Below are positions 7,523-15,380 of a DNA stretch of 45,870 nt, in pieces. The position numbers and the translations under genes are program-made. The DNA is from Nesterenkonia massiliensis (lineage in GTDB: Bacteria; Actinomycetota; Actinomycetes; Actinomycetales; Micrococcaceae). The notes beneath the pieces were generated by a model. That model was given only the letters and a program-made list of their open reading frames with translations, ran no database searches and was not told where the DNA came from. Numbering within the stretch: position 1 is the stretch's first letter; every line of letters begins with the position of its first letter. Location: NCBI RefSeq assembly GCF_000455245.1, contig NZ_HG005166.1:320195-366064 (forward strand), read 5' to 3'.

Positions 7523-8707
7523 TCAGGCGGGCTGGTAGTTGCGGGAGCGCGCGGTGTCGATCGTGGCTTGCCCCAGGACTCGGGTGTCCTGGTACATAAC
7601 AGCGGTCTGACCGGGGGCAACTCCCTTGAGCGGGTCCTGCAGCTCCACCACCAGGGTGGGTGCGGCCGCGGCGTCGCCGTCGCCCTCTGGATGAGCTGCG
7701 TCTTCGGCTGGACCTGAGTCCTCGGCTGGATCGGGGGCTTCCACACGAGCCCGGGCGGGCACCGGATCTGCATGGGCGCGGATCTGCAGTTGGATCTCGA
7801 ACCACTCGCCGCTGGCGGCCTCGGGTACCGGCTTACCGGCCCAGGACAGCCGGATGCCGGTGATTCGGTCGATCTCCAGCAGCTCTTGGGGTCCAGCCAC
7901 CACAGTGTTGTCCTTGGGGCGGATCTCCAGTACGAAGCGCGGCTTGCCATCAGGGGCGGGCCGACCCAGTTTCAGGCCGCGGCGCTGGCCCACGGTGTAG
8001 GCCTCCGCGCCCCCGTGTTCGCCGATCTGGTTGCCCTCAGCGTCAAGGATCGGGCCGTTCTTCAGCTCGATCTGCTCCGCCAGCCAGCCGCGGGTGTCGC
8101 CGTCGGGGATGAAGCAGATGTCGTGGGAATCCGGCTTCTGCGCCACGGACAGCCCGCGCTCAGCGGCCTCAGCGCGCACCAGATCCTTCGAGGGAGTGTC
8201 TCCCAGGGGGAAGTAGCAGTGCGCCAGCTGCTGTTCGTTGAGCACGCCCAGCACATAGGACTGATCCTTGGTCCAGGTGGCGGCACGGTGCAGCTCCCGG
8301 CCGTTCTCGGTCTCGATGATCTTGGCGTAGTGACCGGTAGCCACCGCGTCGAAGCCCAGCGCGATGGCCTTGTCCAGCAGCGCCTCGAACTTGATCTTCT
8401 CGTTGCAGCGCATACAGGGGTTGGGGGTGCGGCCGGCGGCGTATTCGGAGATGAAGTCATCCACCACATCGGCCTTGAAGCGCTCGGAGAAGTCCCATAC
8501 GTAGAACGGGATGCCCAGCTTCTCGCAGGCCCGCCACGCATCAGAGGAGTCCTCAATGGTGCAGCAGCCGCGTGAGCCGGTCCGCAGCGTTCCGGGCATG
8601 CGGGAGAGCGCCAGGTGTACGCCGACCACTTCATGGCCAGCATCCACGGCGCGCGCGGCGGCGACGGCGGAATCAACGCCGCCAGACATTGCTGCAAGGA
8701 CTTTCAT
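7523..8707 (-). CDS. mnmA: tRNA-specific 2-thiouridylase MnmA
   Basis: A 394-residue enzyme that thiolates U34 of Lys, Glu and Gln tRNAs, using ATP and sulfur relayed from a cysteine desulfurase. The PP-loop SGGVDS is at residues 8-13. The catalytic cysteines are Cys101 in [13 protein letters not shown] and Cys198 in [11 protein letters not shown]. The central [10 protein letters not shown] and C-terminal beta-barrel are present. The barrel carries an Ala/Asp/Glu/Pro-rich insertion at about 323-350 that separates two conserved strands and looks like a disordered loop. The upstream spacer holds a 16-bp palindrome 45 bp before the ATG. A TAGAAA box 6 nt before the ATG could allow a leaderless start, as no strong ribosome site is seen. 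The cysteine desulfurase at 2736-3932 is its probable sulfur partner. Confidence 0.95.
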   Translation of the reverse strand: MKVLAAMSGGVDSAVAAARAVDAGHEVVGVHLALSRMPGTLRTGSRGCCTIEDSSDAWRACEKLGIPFYVWDFSERFKADVVDDFISEYAAGRTPNPCMRCNEKIKFEALLDKAIALGFDAVATGHYAKIIETENGRELHRAATWTKDQSYVLGVLNEQQLAHCYFPLGDTPSKDLVRAEAAERGLSVAQKPDSHDICFIPDGDTRGWLAEQIELKNGPILDAEGNQIGEHGGAEAYTVGQRRGLKLGRPAPDGKPRFVLEIRPKDNTVVAGPQELLEIDRITGIRLSWAGKPVPEAASGEWFEIQLQIRAHADPVPARARVEAPDPAEDSGPAEDAAHPEGDGDAAAAPTLVVELQDPLKGVAPGQTAVMYQDTRVLGQATIDTARSRNYQPA

Positions 8708-8751
8708 AGCTGCTTTCTACGGTACGGACTCAACCCCAGCGGGGACAATAC

Positions 8752-8767
8752 GAGCCGACGTCGGCTC
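8752..8767. promoter_or_regulatory. perfect 16-bp palindrome upstream of mnmA
   Basis: GAGCCGACGTCGGCTC is fully self-complementary with no loop, so it suits a dimeric protein rather than an RNA hairpin. It ends 45 bp upstream of the mnmA ATG. No regulator is identified. Confidence 0.45.
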
Positions 8768-8779
8768 ACTCACACTGAT

Positions 8780-8813
8780 CATCTCAGCAGGCGGTTCAGA
8801 TGCGCCTGAGATG
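8780..8813. repeat. inverted repeat with alternative pairing
   Basis: CATCTCAG (8780-8787) pairs with CTGAGATG (8806-8813). CAGGCG (8788-8793) can alternatively pair with CGCCTG (8803-8808), so the two stems are mutually exclusive. It lies about 75 bp upstream of the mnmA start on the minus strand. Confidence 0.4.
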
Positions 8814-8872
8814 AAGACCCGCTGGGGAAACTCCAAGGCATAACGACGACGGCGGCAGCGGCATTCCCAGAG

Positions 8873-8942
8873 TTCAGTGGTCAGTATGTCCGCCAAACGG
8901 GGCCAAAACCCGGCGTTTTAAGAGACAAAGCGACCACTCAAC
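8873..8942. repeat. long imperfect inverted repeat, copy B
   Basis: Outer arms TTCAGTGGTC (8873-8882) and GACCACTCAA (8932-8941) match at 9 of 10 positions. Inside, TGTC (8887-8890) pairs with GACA (8924-8927) and AAACG (8895-8899) with CGTTT (8914-8918). The core reads GGGTTTTGGCCCC on the minus strand, close to the loop of copy A (GCGTTTTGGGCC). Confidence 0.55.
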
Positions 8943-9003
8943 ATGGTGCGAGTCTCAGCGGCCGCCCGCCAGGTACGCGCCACTAGACCCGCGCGGCTCC
9001 CAG

Positions 9004-9100
9004 CCCTGTTCGGTCACGCGTTTTCACCGTAGTTTCGGTCCCCCGGAGCGATGTACCGCCGAAAGTAGCGGCAGAATGCGTGACCGAACGCAGCACAGGG
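9004..9100. repeat. long imperfect inverted repeat, copy C
   Basis: TTCGGTCACGC (9009-9019) and GCGTGACCGAA (9078-9088) are perfect 11-bp arms. CCCTGT (9004-9009) and ACAGGG (9095-9100) flank them with offset. Inside, a second imperfect stem forms around TTTCGG and CCGAAA. It lies 26 bp beyond the DUF58 stop, so it may act as the operon terminator, but its length exceeds that of an ordinary terminator. Confidence 0.6.
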
Positions 9101-9125
9101 CTTCCCCGGCAGGGTTCCCCGCGTC

Positions 9126-10427
9126 TCAGAGCTTCCCGGTGGCCTTCAGCCTGATGTAGGCATCGGCCAGCGCCGGCGGCAGCTCCTCAGGTGCCGCTTC
9201 CACCACCTCAACGCCCATGGCCGAAAGCTCCGCGGCAACAGTCCGGTGTTCGATCAGCGTCCGCTCCGCTGCCGCGGCCCGGTACACCTGGGCTGCCGTA
9301 CCCCGCTGCTGGCCACGGCGCTGCAGCTCCGGATCCTGCACTGAGGCCACCACCACTCGGTGCTTGGCGGTCAACGTCGGCAGCACCGGCAGCAGCCCTT
9401 CCTGCAGAGAGGCCGAATCCAGCGCGGTCAGCACCACAACCAGGGAACGGTGTGAACTGACCGCGGCGACCTGAGCCGGCAGCTGCGAGAAATCTGCCTC
9501 CACCAGTACCGGCTCCACCGGCGCCATCGACGTGGCCATCAGATTGAGGAAGTCCCCGCGCTCCGAGGATGAGGCGCGCGCTACCAGCTGACGCTGGAAG
9601 GCCATGAAGTCCACTCGATCACCGGCTGAGGAGGCCAAAGCTCCCAGCAGCAGAGCCGCCTCGATTCCGGCATTGAGCCGAGGCTCATCCTCCACCCGGG
9701 CCGCCGAGGTGCGAGAAGCGTCTAAGCAGAGGATCACCCGGCGGTCCCGCTCGGGCCGCCAAGTGCGCACCACAAGATGTCCGCCGGCACCGTCCTGCCG
9801 CCGCGCCGTGGCGCGCCAGTCGATGGAGCGCACATCATCACCGCGCACATAGTCGCGCAGCGAGTCGAACTCCGTGCCGGCTCCGCGCAGCTGCACTGCC
9901 GTAGTGCCGTCGAGCTCACGCAGTCGGCGCAGCTTCGAGGGCAGATGCCGGCGGGAACGGAACTCCGGCAGCACCCGCAGCTCATGAGCCACATGATGCA
10001 CCACCTGTCGGCCTGCTAAGCCCATCGGCCCTATTGAACGGATTGTGATGTGCTCACTGCGCAGGTTACCGCGCCGCTTCGGGGTCAGCCGAACCTGCAC
10101 GGTGGTGGCACCCCCGGCCGATACCTGCAGCCGCTGCAAGCCATCCTCGGCCCCGGCTGTGGGCTGCCAGCCGTCCTTGACCCAGCCGCGCAGTGCCCGT
10201 GCACCTGAGTTTTCCACCCGGGTGCCCGCCGTCGTGGTCTCTGAGCTGCGCAGCGGTCCCACCGGTTCACGGACAACCTTCAGCCGCCGGGGGGAGCCGG
10301 CAAGCAGCACGTCAGCCAGGATCAGTGCCGCCAGCAGCACCATCCACAGCCAGAAGAGACCGGGAAGTACGACGACGGCTAAGGCCAGTCCCAGCGTCAC
10401 CCACAGCAGGCGAGGTGTGAAGATCAT
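9126..10427 (-). CDS. DUF58 domain membrane protein (MoxR operon)
   Basis: 433 residues from ATG 10427. Two adjacent hydrophobic helices at the N-terminus (about 5-40: LLWVTLGLALAVVVLPGLFW) anchor it in the membrane. The DUF58 core follows, with the family signature GTEFDSLRDYVRGDDVRSID then WRATARR near residue 190. A von Willebrand A-like segment follows, with CLDASRTS in place of a canonical DxSxS metal site. DUF58 proteins accompany MoxR ATPases and probably act with them in maturing envelope or metal-containing proteins. It is the last gene of a five-gene operon, 28 nt after moxR. The frame extends upstream into moxR, but ATG 10427 directly precedes the first helix. The target of the system is unknown. 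Confidence 0.88.
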   Translation of the reverse strand: MIFTPRLLWVTLGLALAVVVLPGLFWLWMVLLAALILADVLLAGSPRRLKVVREPVGPLRSSETTTAGTRVENSGARALRGWVKDGWQPTAGAEDGLQRLQVSAGGATTVQVRLTPKRRGNLRSEHITIRSIGPMGLAGRQVVHHVAHELRVLPEFRSRRHLPSKLRRLRELDGTTAVQLRGAGTEFDSLRDYVRGDDVRSIDWRATARRQDGAGGHLVVRTWRPERDRRVILCLDASRTSAARVEDEPRLNAGIEAALLLGALASSAGDRVDFMAFQRQLVARASSSERGDFLNLMATSMAPVEPVLVEADFSQLPAQVAAVSSHRSLVVVLTALDSASLQEGLLPVLPTLTAKHRVVVASVQDPELQRRGQQRGTAAQVYRAAAAERTLIEHRTVAAELSAMGVEVVEAAPEELPPALADAYIRLKATGKL

Positions 10428-10455
10428 GAGGTTCTCGGCAAATCCGGGGCAGCTA

Positions 10456-11412
10456 TCAGCGCGGCACCGCGGTGGAGGCCAGGATGCCCTGCAGGACATC
10501 ATCAGCCCCGGCACCGTCCATGGCGGCCTCGGGGGTCAGCGAGACCCGGTGGCGCAGCGCAGGTACGGCCAGCGCCTTCACATCATCGGGGGTGACATAT
10601 TCACGGCCGGAGAGCCAGGCCCAGGCCTTTGCGGCGTTCATCAGTGCGGTGGCACCGCGCGGGGAGACTCCCAGCTGGAAGCTCGGCGCCTGCCGGGTGG
10701 CCCGGGCGATGTCCACGATGTAGCCGACGACCTCGGGAGCAATACTCACCTGGCCCACTGCCTGCCGGGCGGCGATGATGTCCGAGGCGCCTGCCACCGC
10801 GCGGACACCGGCGGCTGCCAGATCCGAGGGGTTGAAGCCGGCAGCGTGGCGGCGGATGACTTCGACCTCATCCTCCCGAGCCGGCAGCGCCAGGGTGACC
10901 TTCAGCAGGAAACGGTCCAGCTGGGCTTCTGGCAGCGGGTAGGTGCCTTCATACTCCACCGGGTTCTGGGTGGCAGCTACCAGGAACGGGTCCGGCAGCC
11001 GGCGGCCGATACCGTCTACAGAGACCTGGCGCTCTTCCATCGCCTCCAGCAGTGAGGCTTGGGTCTTGGGCGGGGTGCGGTTGATCTCATCGGCCAGCAG
11101 CAGATTCGTGAAGACCGGCCCCTCGCGGAAGCTGAAGTCCCCGGTGCGGGAGTCATAGACCAGGGAGCCGGTGACATCGCCGGGCATCAGATCCGGGGTG
11201 AACTGCACACGGGCAGTATCCAAGCTCAGGGAGGCGGAAATGGCGCGCACCAACAGGGTCTTGGCCACACCGGGCACGCCTTCTAGCAGCACGTGGCCGC
11301 GCACCAACAGCCCGATGATCACACTGCTGACCGCAGCATCCTGTCCGACGACGGCCTTGGCCACTTCTTCTCGGACTGCGGCCAGCTTGCCGCGCAGATC
11401 ATCGCTGCTCAT
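10456..11412 (-). CDS. MoxR family AAA+ ATPase
   Basis: 318 residues, the standard MoxR length. Walker A GVPGVAKT (45-52), Walker B LLLADEINR (104-112), sensor ATQNPVEYEGTYPLPEAQLD and the C-terminal lid (SPRGATALMNAAKAWAWLSG, YVTPDDVKALA) are all intact. MoxR ATPases form rings that remodel or insert cofactors into partner proteins, usually with DUF58/VWA proteins encoded beside them. Its start overlaps the end of the DUF4350 gene by 14 bases, and DUF58 follows at 28 nt, so it is the core of the operon. Cytoplasmic. Assignment is strong; the substrate cannot be read from sequence. Confidence 0.95.
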   Translation of the reverse strand: MSSDDLRGKLAAVREEVAKAVVGQDAAVSSVIIGLLVRGHVLLEGVPGVAKTLLVRAISASLSLDTARVQFTPDLMPGDVTGSLVYDSRTGDFSFREGPVFTNLLLADEINRTPPKTQASLLEAMEERQVSVDGIGRRLPDPFLVAATQNPVEYEGTYPLPEAQLDRFLLKVTLALPAREDEVEVIRRHAAGFNPSDLAAAGVRAVAGASDIIAARQAVGQVSIAPEVVGYIVDIARATRQAPSFQLGVSPRGATALMNAAKAWAWLSGREYVTPDDVKALAVPALRHRVSLTPEAAMDGAGADDVLQGILASTAVPR

Positions 11413-12739
11413 CGTTCTCCTTCATTGTTGTGCTGGCATCACTGGGTTCATCGGCGCGGCACAGACCCAGCTGCACGCGCACCTCACGATCAAGAGTCTG
11501 CAGAGCCTGAGCATAGGACACTAGCTCGCGATGGTTGGCCGGACGCTGCTGCTGCAGCAGGGCAGTGACTTCCACCTCTGGGCGTCCGGTATGTCTGGCT
11601 GCTGATTCGGCCACAATCTGCGCCGCAGGGTGCCGACCCAGGCGCAGCAGTCTGGCAAGCTTCAGCAGCGCAGCATTGCGCAGTACTGCAGCGGCGGCGG
11701 TGACGGCACCGCTGTGGCTGTACATCCGTGCCCGGCCCTCGGCGGCCTCAGATGCCGGGACCTCCACAGGCAGCGGCTCGGTGACCACCGGTCCGTAGCG
11801 CCGTCCGTAGGCAACTGCGCCCACAACGGTCCCCAGCAATAGCCAGCCAGCCAGCGGCCAGAACCACCGGGGCAGGAAATCCCAGGGCGAACTCCATTGC
11901 TGGACGTCAAGAAGTTCAGCCGCACCTGGGGTGTACCAGATCAGCTGGCTCGAACTGTTCTGTGCGGAGGCGAAATCGCCGTCCTGCGGGGCGGTTGACT
12001 CCGAGACCACGGTCCCAGCTGCTGCTGCGCGGAAGAGGCCCAGGCCTACCGCGGCATTGCCTTCGGCAGTGATGTGCCGATTGGTGAAGGCCTCAGGTGC
12101 AGCGAAGGCAATCCCATGGTCGGTGGGGACCAGAGCGTACTCGCCACCGGCTTCGCCCTCCCAGATGGGGAAGCATCCTTCCGGGGCGCTCAGCGTCTCG
12201 CCCTGTGCCTGAAGGCTTCCGGCGCTGCGGGCGAACTCCAACTGGCAGTGCAGTCCGGGGGACAACGTCTCCGCGATGCCTGTTGCTGCGGAGGGAATCG
12301 GCAGCGCCGACCATATCCCCTCCAGCGCCAGCATCTCTTCCAGCAGGTAGGTATTCTCCGCTATCCAGACCACCGCGGTCTGATCCTGGGCAGCGCGCTG
12401 ACGCAGGGCGGCGCTGAACGCCTCGGGAGGGGTGAAGCCGTCAGAGAGTACGACGACGCCAGCCTCCGGGTGTTCTTGCATCAACCGCTGGGCTTCAGCA
12501 GCGGTGCGAGCCTGGTGGAGTGTGACACCCTCATGCTGAAGTACCTGCGCTAAAGCGGCATAGCCATTGAGATCGGTGTTCTGCAGACCATAGGGCCGGG
12601 ACTCACGGTCGCTGGTCAGCTGCATGGCCACAGCAACAATGGCCCCCAGGACCAGCAGCGCGATCCAGAACTGCCAGCGCCCCAGAGCGGCGCGGGCGGC
12701 GGCACCGGTGCTGGCCACAGTGGTTGCGGGAGCGCTCAT
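11399..12739 (-). CDS. DUF4350 domain membrane protein (MoxR operon)
   Basis: 446 residues from ATG 12739, whose ATGA overlaps the DUF4129 stop. It has one N-terminal membrane helix (FWIALLVLGAIVAVAMQL, about 24-41), a long extracytoplasmic region with the DUF4350 pattern (YGLQNTDLNGYAALAQVLQH and VVVLSDGFTPPEAFSAAL), and a second helix near residue 305 (WFWPLAGWLLLGTVVGAVAY). A cytoplasmic C-terminal tail of about 120 residues is rich in Ala, Leu and Arg. The DUF4350 fold resembles a glutamine-amidotransferase-like module, but no catalytic triad is evident. The gene is characteristic of actinobacterial MoxR operons and probably contributes an extracytoplasmic sensing or scaffold domain. The frame continues upstream to 12793, but the overlap supports 12739. 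Confidence 0.88.
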   Translation of the reverse strand: MSAPATTVASTGAAARAALGRWQFWIALLVLGAIVAVAMQLTSDRESRPYGLQNTDLNGYAALAQVLQHEGVTLHQARTAAEAQRLMQEHPEAGVVVLSDGFTPPEAFSAALRQRAAQDQTAVVWIAENTYLLEEMLALEGIWSALPIPSAATGIAETLSPGLHCQLEFARSAGSLQAQGETLSAPEGCFPIWEGEAGGEYALVPTDHGIAFAAPEAFTNRHITAEGNAAVGLGLFRAAAAGTVVSESTAPQDGDFASAQNSSSQLIWYTPGAAELLDVQQWSSPWDFLPRWFWPLAGWLLLGTVVGAVAYGRRYGPVVTEPLPVEVPASEAAEGRARMYSHSGAVTAAAAVLRNAALLKLARLLRLGRHPAAQIVAESAARHTGRPEVEVTALLQQQRPANHRELVSYAQALQTLDREVRVQLGLCRADEPSDASTTMKENDEQR

Positions 12740-13479
12740 CGTGGTGCCGCCTGCGCTCCCGGAGCAGCTGAGCCGGAACGATTCTGAGGCCATTGCCCAT
12801 CCTGGGCGGGATGCTCGTTTCGCAGCCGATACGCGGTAATCAGGGCTGCATCCAGGCGCAGCAGCTGATCGTAGTCGCGGTGGCCCAGCTGGACCCCGCC
12901 GTAGCGGGAAAGGTTGAACTTCTCCGCGGCACGAAAAATCTCCGGGGCCAGTGCCGGTACGCCCATGGCGTCCATGGCCGCGGTCTCCGCTGCAGGTGCA
13001 TCAGCTCCGCCTGGGAAATAGGCGGCGAGGTCCGCCGCTGCTTCGGTGGCGGTGCGGCCGCGCTGATCCCGTAAGCCGTTTTCCTCGCCGGTGCGCACCA
13101 TAGCCCGGAAGAGCTCACGGAAGGCCGCGTCATAGTCTCCGGCTCGCCGTCTGTCCTCGGCGCGCAGCCGCAGCTGCTCTGCGGTGACGCTCTCTTCGAT
13201 ATTCAGGGTCTGCTCTGCTGTGCCCGAGCGCTGCAGCCGGGGCCGGACTACCAGGATGCAGACAATGATGGCGCCAATGATAAGAACCGCAGCGATGATA
13301 GGCCCGTAGGGGATATTCACCGGCCCCACCTCCACACTGGCCTCCCCGAGCCAACTGAGGAACCGGTCCAGTGCCTGGCGCAGCGGACCGCTGTATTCCC
13401 GTTGGTAGCGCGGATCGGACAGCTCGCGTTCCAGAAGCTGGCGTCCCTGGTCGTCGGTGTAGGTGAGGCTCCCGGTCAC
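12736..13479 (-). CDS. DUF4129 domain protein (MoxR operon)
   Basis: 247 residues with a single membrane helix at about 56-80 (PYGPIIAAVLIIGAIIVCIL). The N-terminal segment carries the DUF4129-type pattern DDQGRQLLERELSDPRY. The C-terminal region (LRLRAEDRRRAGDYDAAFRE, then LFRAMVRTGEENGL, TATEAAADLAAYFP, FNLSRYGGVQLGHRDYDQLL) is the DUF4129 helical domain. That domain also occurs at the C-terminus of transglutaminase-like TgpA proteins. Its ATG overlaps the stop of the upstream membrane-protein gene, and its own stop overlaps the DUF4350 start, so three genes are translationally coupled. Likely a structural partner of the MoxR membrane complex. Confidence 0.88.
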   Translation of the reverse strand: MTGSLTYTDDQGRQLLERELSDPRYQREYSGPLRQALDRFLSWLGEASVEVGPVNIPYGPIIAAVLIIGAIIVCILVVRPRLQRSGTAEQTLNIEESVTAEQLRLRAEDRRRAGDYDAAFRELFRAMVRTGEENGLRDQRGRTATEAAADLAAYFPGGADAPAAETAAMDAMGVPALAPEIFRAAEKFNLSRYGGVQLGHRDYDQLLRLDAALITAYRLRNEHPAQDGQWPQNRSGSAAPGAQAAPR

Positions 13480-14558
13480 CGTGAGCCTCCAGGAGCTGCC
13501 CCAGGGGCCGCAGATGGTGAGGCGAAATAGCGGGGGTCTAAATTGCGCGGGGCGAAGAACCGTGCAAGATGTTCAGGCGAGCCGGGCAGGACAGTAGCGG
13601 CGTCGTCGTCGCTCTGGGTCTGTCCCGCGTGCAGCAGCGCGACATCCAGCGCTTCCTGGCGAATCCGGCAGTTCAGGTACATCACCGCAGCAAGGGCACC
13701 GGCCAGTGCCATCATCAACGCGCTGAGCACATTGTCATAGAGATGTCCTGCTGCAAGAACCAGAAGTCCCAGGGACTCCCCGGAATCCTCTGCGGACTGC
13801 CAGGCGATCTCACCACCCAAGCCGGAGGCCAGAGCCGCCGGCATCGACGCCAGCATGATGGCGATTCCAACAATGAGATAGAACAAGGCGATCACGGCGA
13901 TATTGCGCCACCACATACCGCGGTTCAGCGAAAATGAGCGGCCGATGGCGGCGAATGCGTTAAGCCGTTCGCTCACGATCACCACCGGACCGTACATGAA
14001 GGCCACGGTCAGCCAGCACAGCAGCAAGTAGAGTCCCGGCACAATCACGATGAGCCCCACGAACAGCGTCAGGCCCGCCAGGATCGCGCCGATGACCACG
14101 GCGATGAAGCCGATGATCGATAACAGCAGCCCCATAATCACCAGGTGGAGCAGCAGCCACCCCAGCTGCCGGGCACGCAAGAGCACTGTTTGCCGCAGTG
14201 TGGTGGGCAGCCCGTAGGCTGCACGCAGCGTGGGAATCACCAGCAGTCCCAACGAGACCGACATCAGCAGGCTGCCCAGCAGGGTGGAGATGGTCATCAG
14301 CAGCATGACTCTGCCGTCGCCTATGGCTGCCCAGGCCAGTTCGGCGTCGTCGAAGGCGGCAGGGTCAGTCAGCAGCCGGGTGAAGGAGTCGGTGCCGAAG
14401 AACGTCAGCACCAGCAGCGAGGCGGCGAAGTTCAGGACCCCGGCGAGGAAGGGCAGGCCCAGTGCGGCTCGGGGCGCATGACGGATCACAGCGAACGCCG
14501 CAGAGAACAGCTCATCCTGGGAGAGTGCTCTGAGGGGATAGGCAGTTCCGGCGGTCAC
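13476..14558 (-). CDS. polytopic membrane protein leading the MoxR operon
   Basis: 360 residues from GTG 14558. Six or so membrane helices are visible, for example ALGLPFLAGVLNFAASLLVL, LLHLVIMGLLLSIIGFIAVV, GLTLFVGLIVIVPGLYLLLC and IAVIALFYLIVGIAIMLASM. The segment YGPVVIVSERLNAFAAIGRS is typical of the membrane domain shared with glycerophosphodiester phosphodiesterase-like proteins, though no catalytic phosphodiesterase domain follows. The C-terminal 80 residues are cytoplasmic, ending in a Pro/Ala/Gly tail. It is the first gene of the five-gene MoxR operon and overlaps the next by four bases. TAGGCT seven nt before the GTG suggests a leaderless transcript. Function unknown. Confidence 0.85.
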   Translation of the reverse strand: MTAGTAYPLRALSQDELFSAAFAVIRHAPRAALGLPFLAGVLNFAASLLVLTFFGTDSFTRLLTDPAAFDDAELAWAAIGDGRVMLLMTISTLLGSLLMSVSLGLLVIPTLRAAYGLPTTLRQTVLLRARQLGWLLLHLVIMGLLLSIIGFIAVVIGAILAGLTLFVGLIVIVPGLYLLLCWLTVAFMYGPVVIVSERLNAFAAIGRSFSLNRGMWWRNIAVIALFYLIVGIAIMLASMPAALASGLGGEIAWQSAEDSGESLGLLVLAAGHLYDNVLSALMMALAGALAAVMYLNCRIRQEALDVALLHAGQTQSDDDAATVLPGSPEHLARFFAPRNLDPRYFASPSAAPGAAPGGSR

Positions 14559-14571
14559 ACGCGTTAGCCTA
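14556..14571 (-). promoter_or_regulatory. candidate leaderless promoter of the MoxR operon
   Basis: TAGGCT (14571-14566, minus strand), then seven nt, then GTG 14558. It uses the same hexamer as the chorismate mutase and glutamate dehydrogenase starts. No ribosome site precedes the GTG. Confidence 0.5.
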
Positions 14572-14606
14572 TCGCCTCATATATCCTGGGGAGTCAGCGG
14601 AGAGCA

Positions 14607-14612
14607 TAGGCT
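14607..14612 (+). promoter_or_regulatory. candidate -10 box of mtrA
   Basis: TAGGCT lies 72 bp upstream of the mtrA ATG, predicting a leader of about 65 nt that contains the strong ribosome site AGGGAGGAG. The -35 is not recognisable. It is divergent from the MoxR operon promoter 36 bp away. Confidence 0.3.
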
Positions 14613-14684
14613 TCGCTTATTCGTACGCATTCGCCGCGGCAGTCGCTGCGTGGGAGACCAGCCGCGGAATCAGGGAGGAGCCGG

Positions 14685-15368
14685 ATGAAAGCCAGGATCC
14701 TGGTAGTCGACGACGACGAGGCGCTGTCGGAGATGATTGGCATCGTCCTGCGCAATGACGGCTTTGAGCCGACATTCTGCGCCACCGGCGATGGTGCGTT
14801 GGAGGCTTTCCGTTCCTCCGATCCTGATCTGGTGCTGCTGGACCTGATGCTGCCGGGCAAGGACGGTATTGAGGTCTGCCGCGAGATCCGTGATGAGGCC
14901 GATACCCCGGTCATCATGCTCACCGCCAAGTCGGATACCGCTGACGTGGTGCGCGGGCTGGAGGCCGGAGCTGATGACTATGTGCCGAAGCCGTTTAAAC
15001 CTGCTGAGCTGATCGCCCGCGTCCGGGCACGGCTGCGCCCCTCGGATAAGCCTGGCCGGGCGGAGACTGAAACGCTGACTATCGGGGATCTGACCATTGA
15101 CGTGGCTGGTCATGAGGTCCGCCGCGGAGACTCCAAGATCTCGCTGACTCCTCTTGAGTTTGATCTGCTCTCCACCTTGGCGAAGAAACCCTGGCAGGTC
15201 TTTAATCGCGAGATGCTGCTGGAGGAGGTCTGGGGCTACCGTCACCAGGCTGATACCCGGTTGGTCAATGTCCATGTGCAGCGACTGCGTTCGAAGGTGG
15301 AGAAGGACCCGGAGAGCCCAGAGATCATTCAGACCGTTCGCGGCATCGGCTACAAGGCCGGGGGATAG
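14685..15368 (+). CDS. mtrA: response regulator MtrA
   Basis: 227 residues, an OmpR/PhoB-type regulator. The receiver domain (1-115) has the acidic pocket VVDDDEA, phosphoacceptor Asp53 in LLDLMLPGKDG, and the conserved KPFKPAEL lysine. The winged-helix domain (about 130-226) contains LTPLEFDLLSTLAKKPWQVF and VNVHVQRLRSKVEKDPESPE. MtrA is the essential actinobacterial regulator of wall, division and replication genes and is phosphorylated by MtrB. Assignment rests on close family identity plus the downstream mtrB-lpqB order. The ribosome site AGGGAGGAG lies at ideal distance from the ATG. Confidence 0.97.
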   Translation: MKARILVVDDDEALSEMIGIVLRNDGFEPTFCATGDGALEAFRSSDPDLVLLDLMLPGKDGIEVCREIRDEADTPVIMLTAKSDTADVVRGLEAGADDYVPKPFKPAELIARVRARLRPSDKPGRAETETLTIGDLTIDVAGHEVRRGDSKISLTPLEFDLLSTLAKKPWQVFNREMLLEEVWGYRHQADTRLVNVHVQRLRSKVEKDPESPEIIQTVRGIGYKAGG

Positions 15369-15373
15369 GGGAG
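15367..15373 (+). promoter_or_regulatory. Shine-Dalgarno sequence pointing to an ATC start for mtrB
   Basis: AGGGGAG begins inside the mtrA stop codon and ends seven nt before ATC at 15381. It is the only strong ribosome site near the 5' end of mtrB. No ATG, GTG or TTG is in frame between it and ATG 15486. Confidence 0.5.
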
Positions 15374-15380
15374 CGCCGCT

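Larger units (their letters stand above)
8708..9125. other. 418-base gene-free spacer dense in inverted repeats
   Basis: This spacer separates the end of the DUF58 gene from mnmA, both minus strand. No credible coding frame was found. It holds, in order, a CCCC/GGGG mini-hairpin (8734-8744), a perfect 16-bp palindrome (8752-8767), an 8-bp stem (8780-8787 with 8806-8813), and two long imperfect inverted repeats (8873-8942 and 9004-9100). The mnmA promoter should lie at its left end and the MoxR-operon terminator at its right end. Confidence 0.7.
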
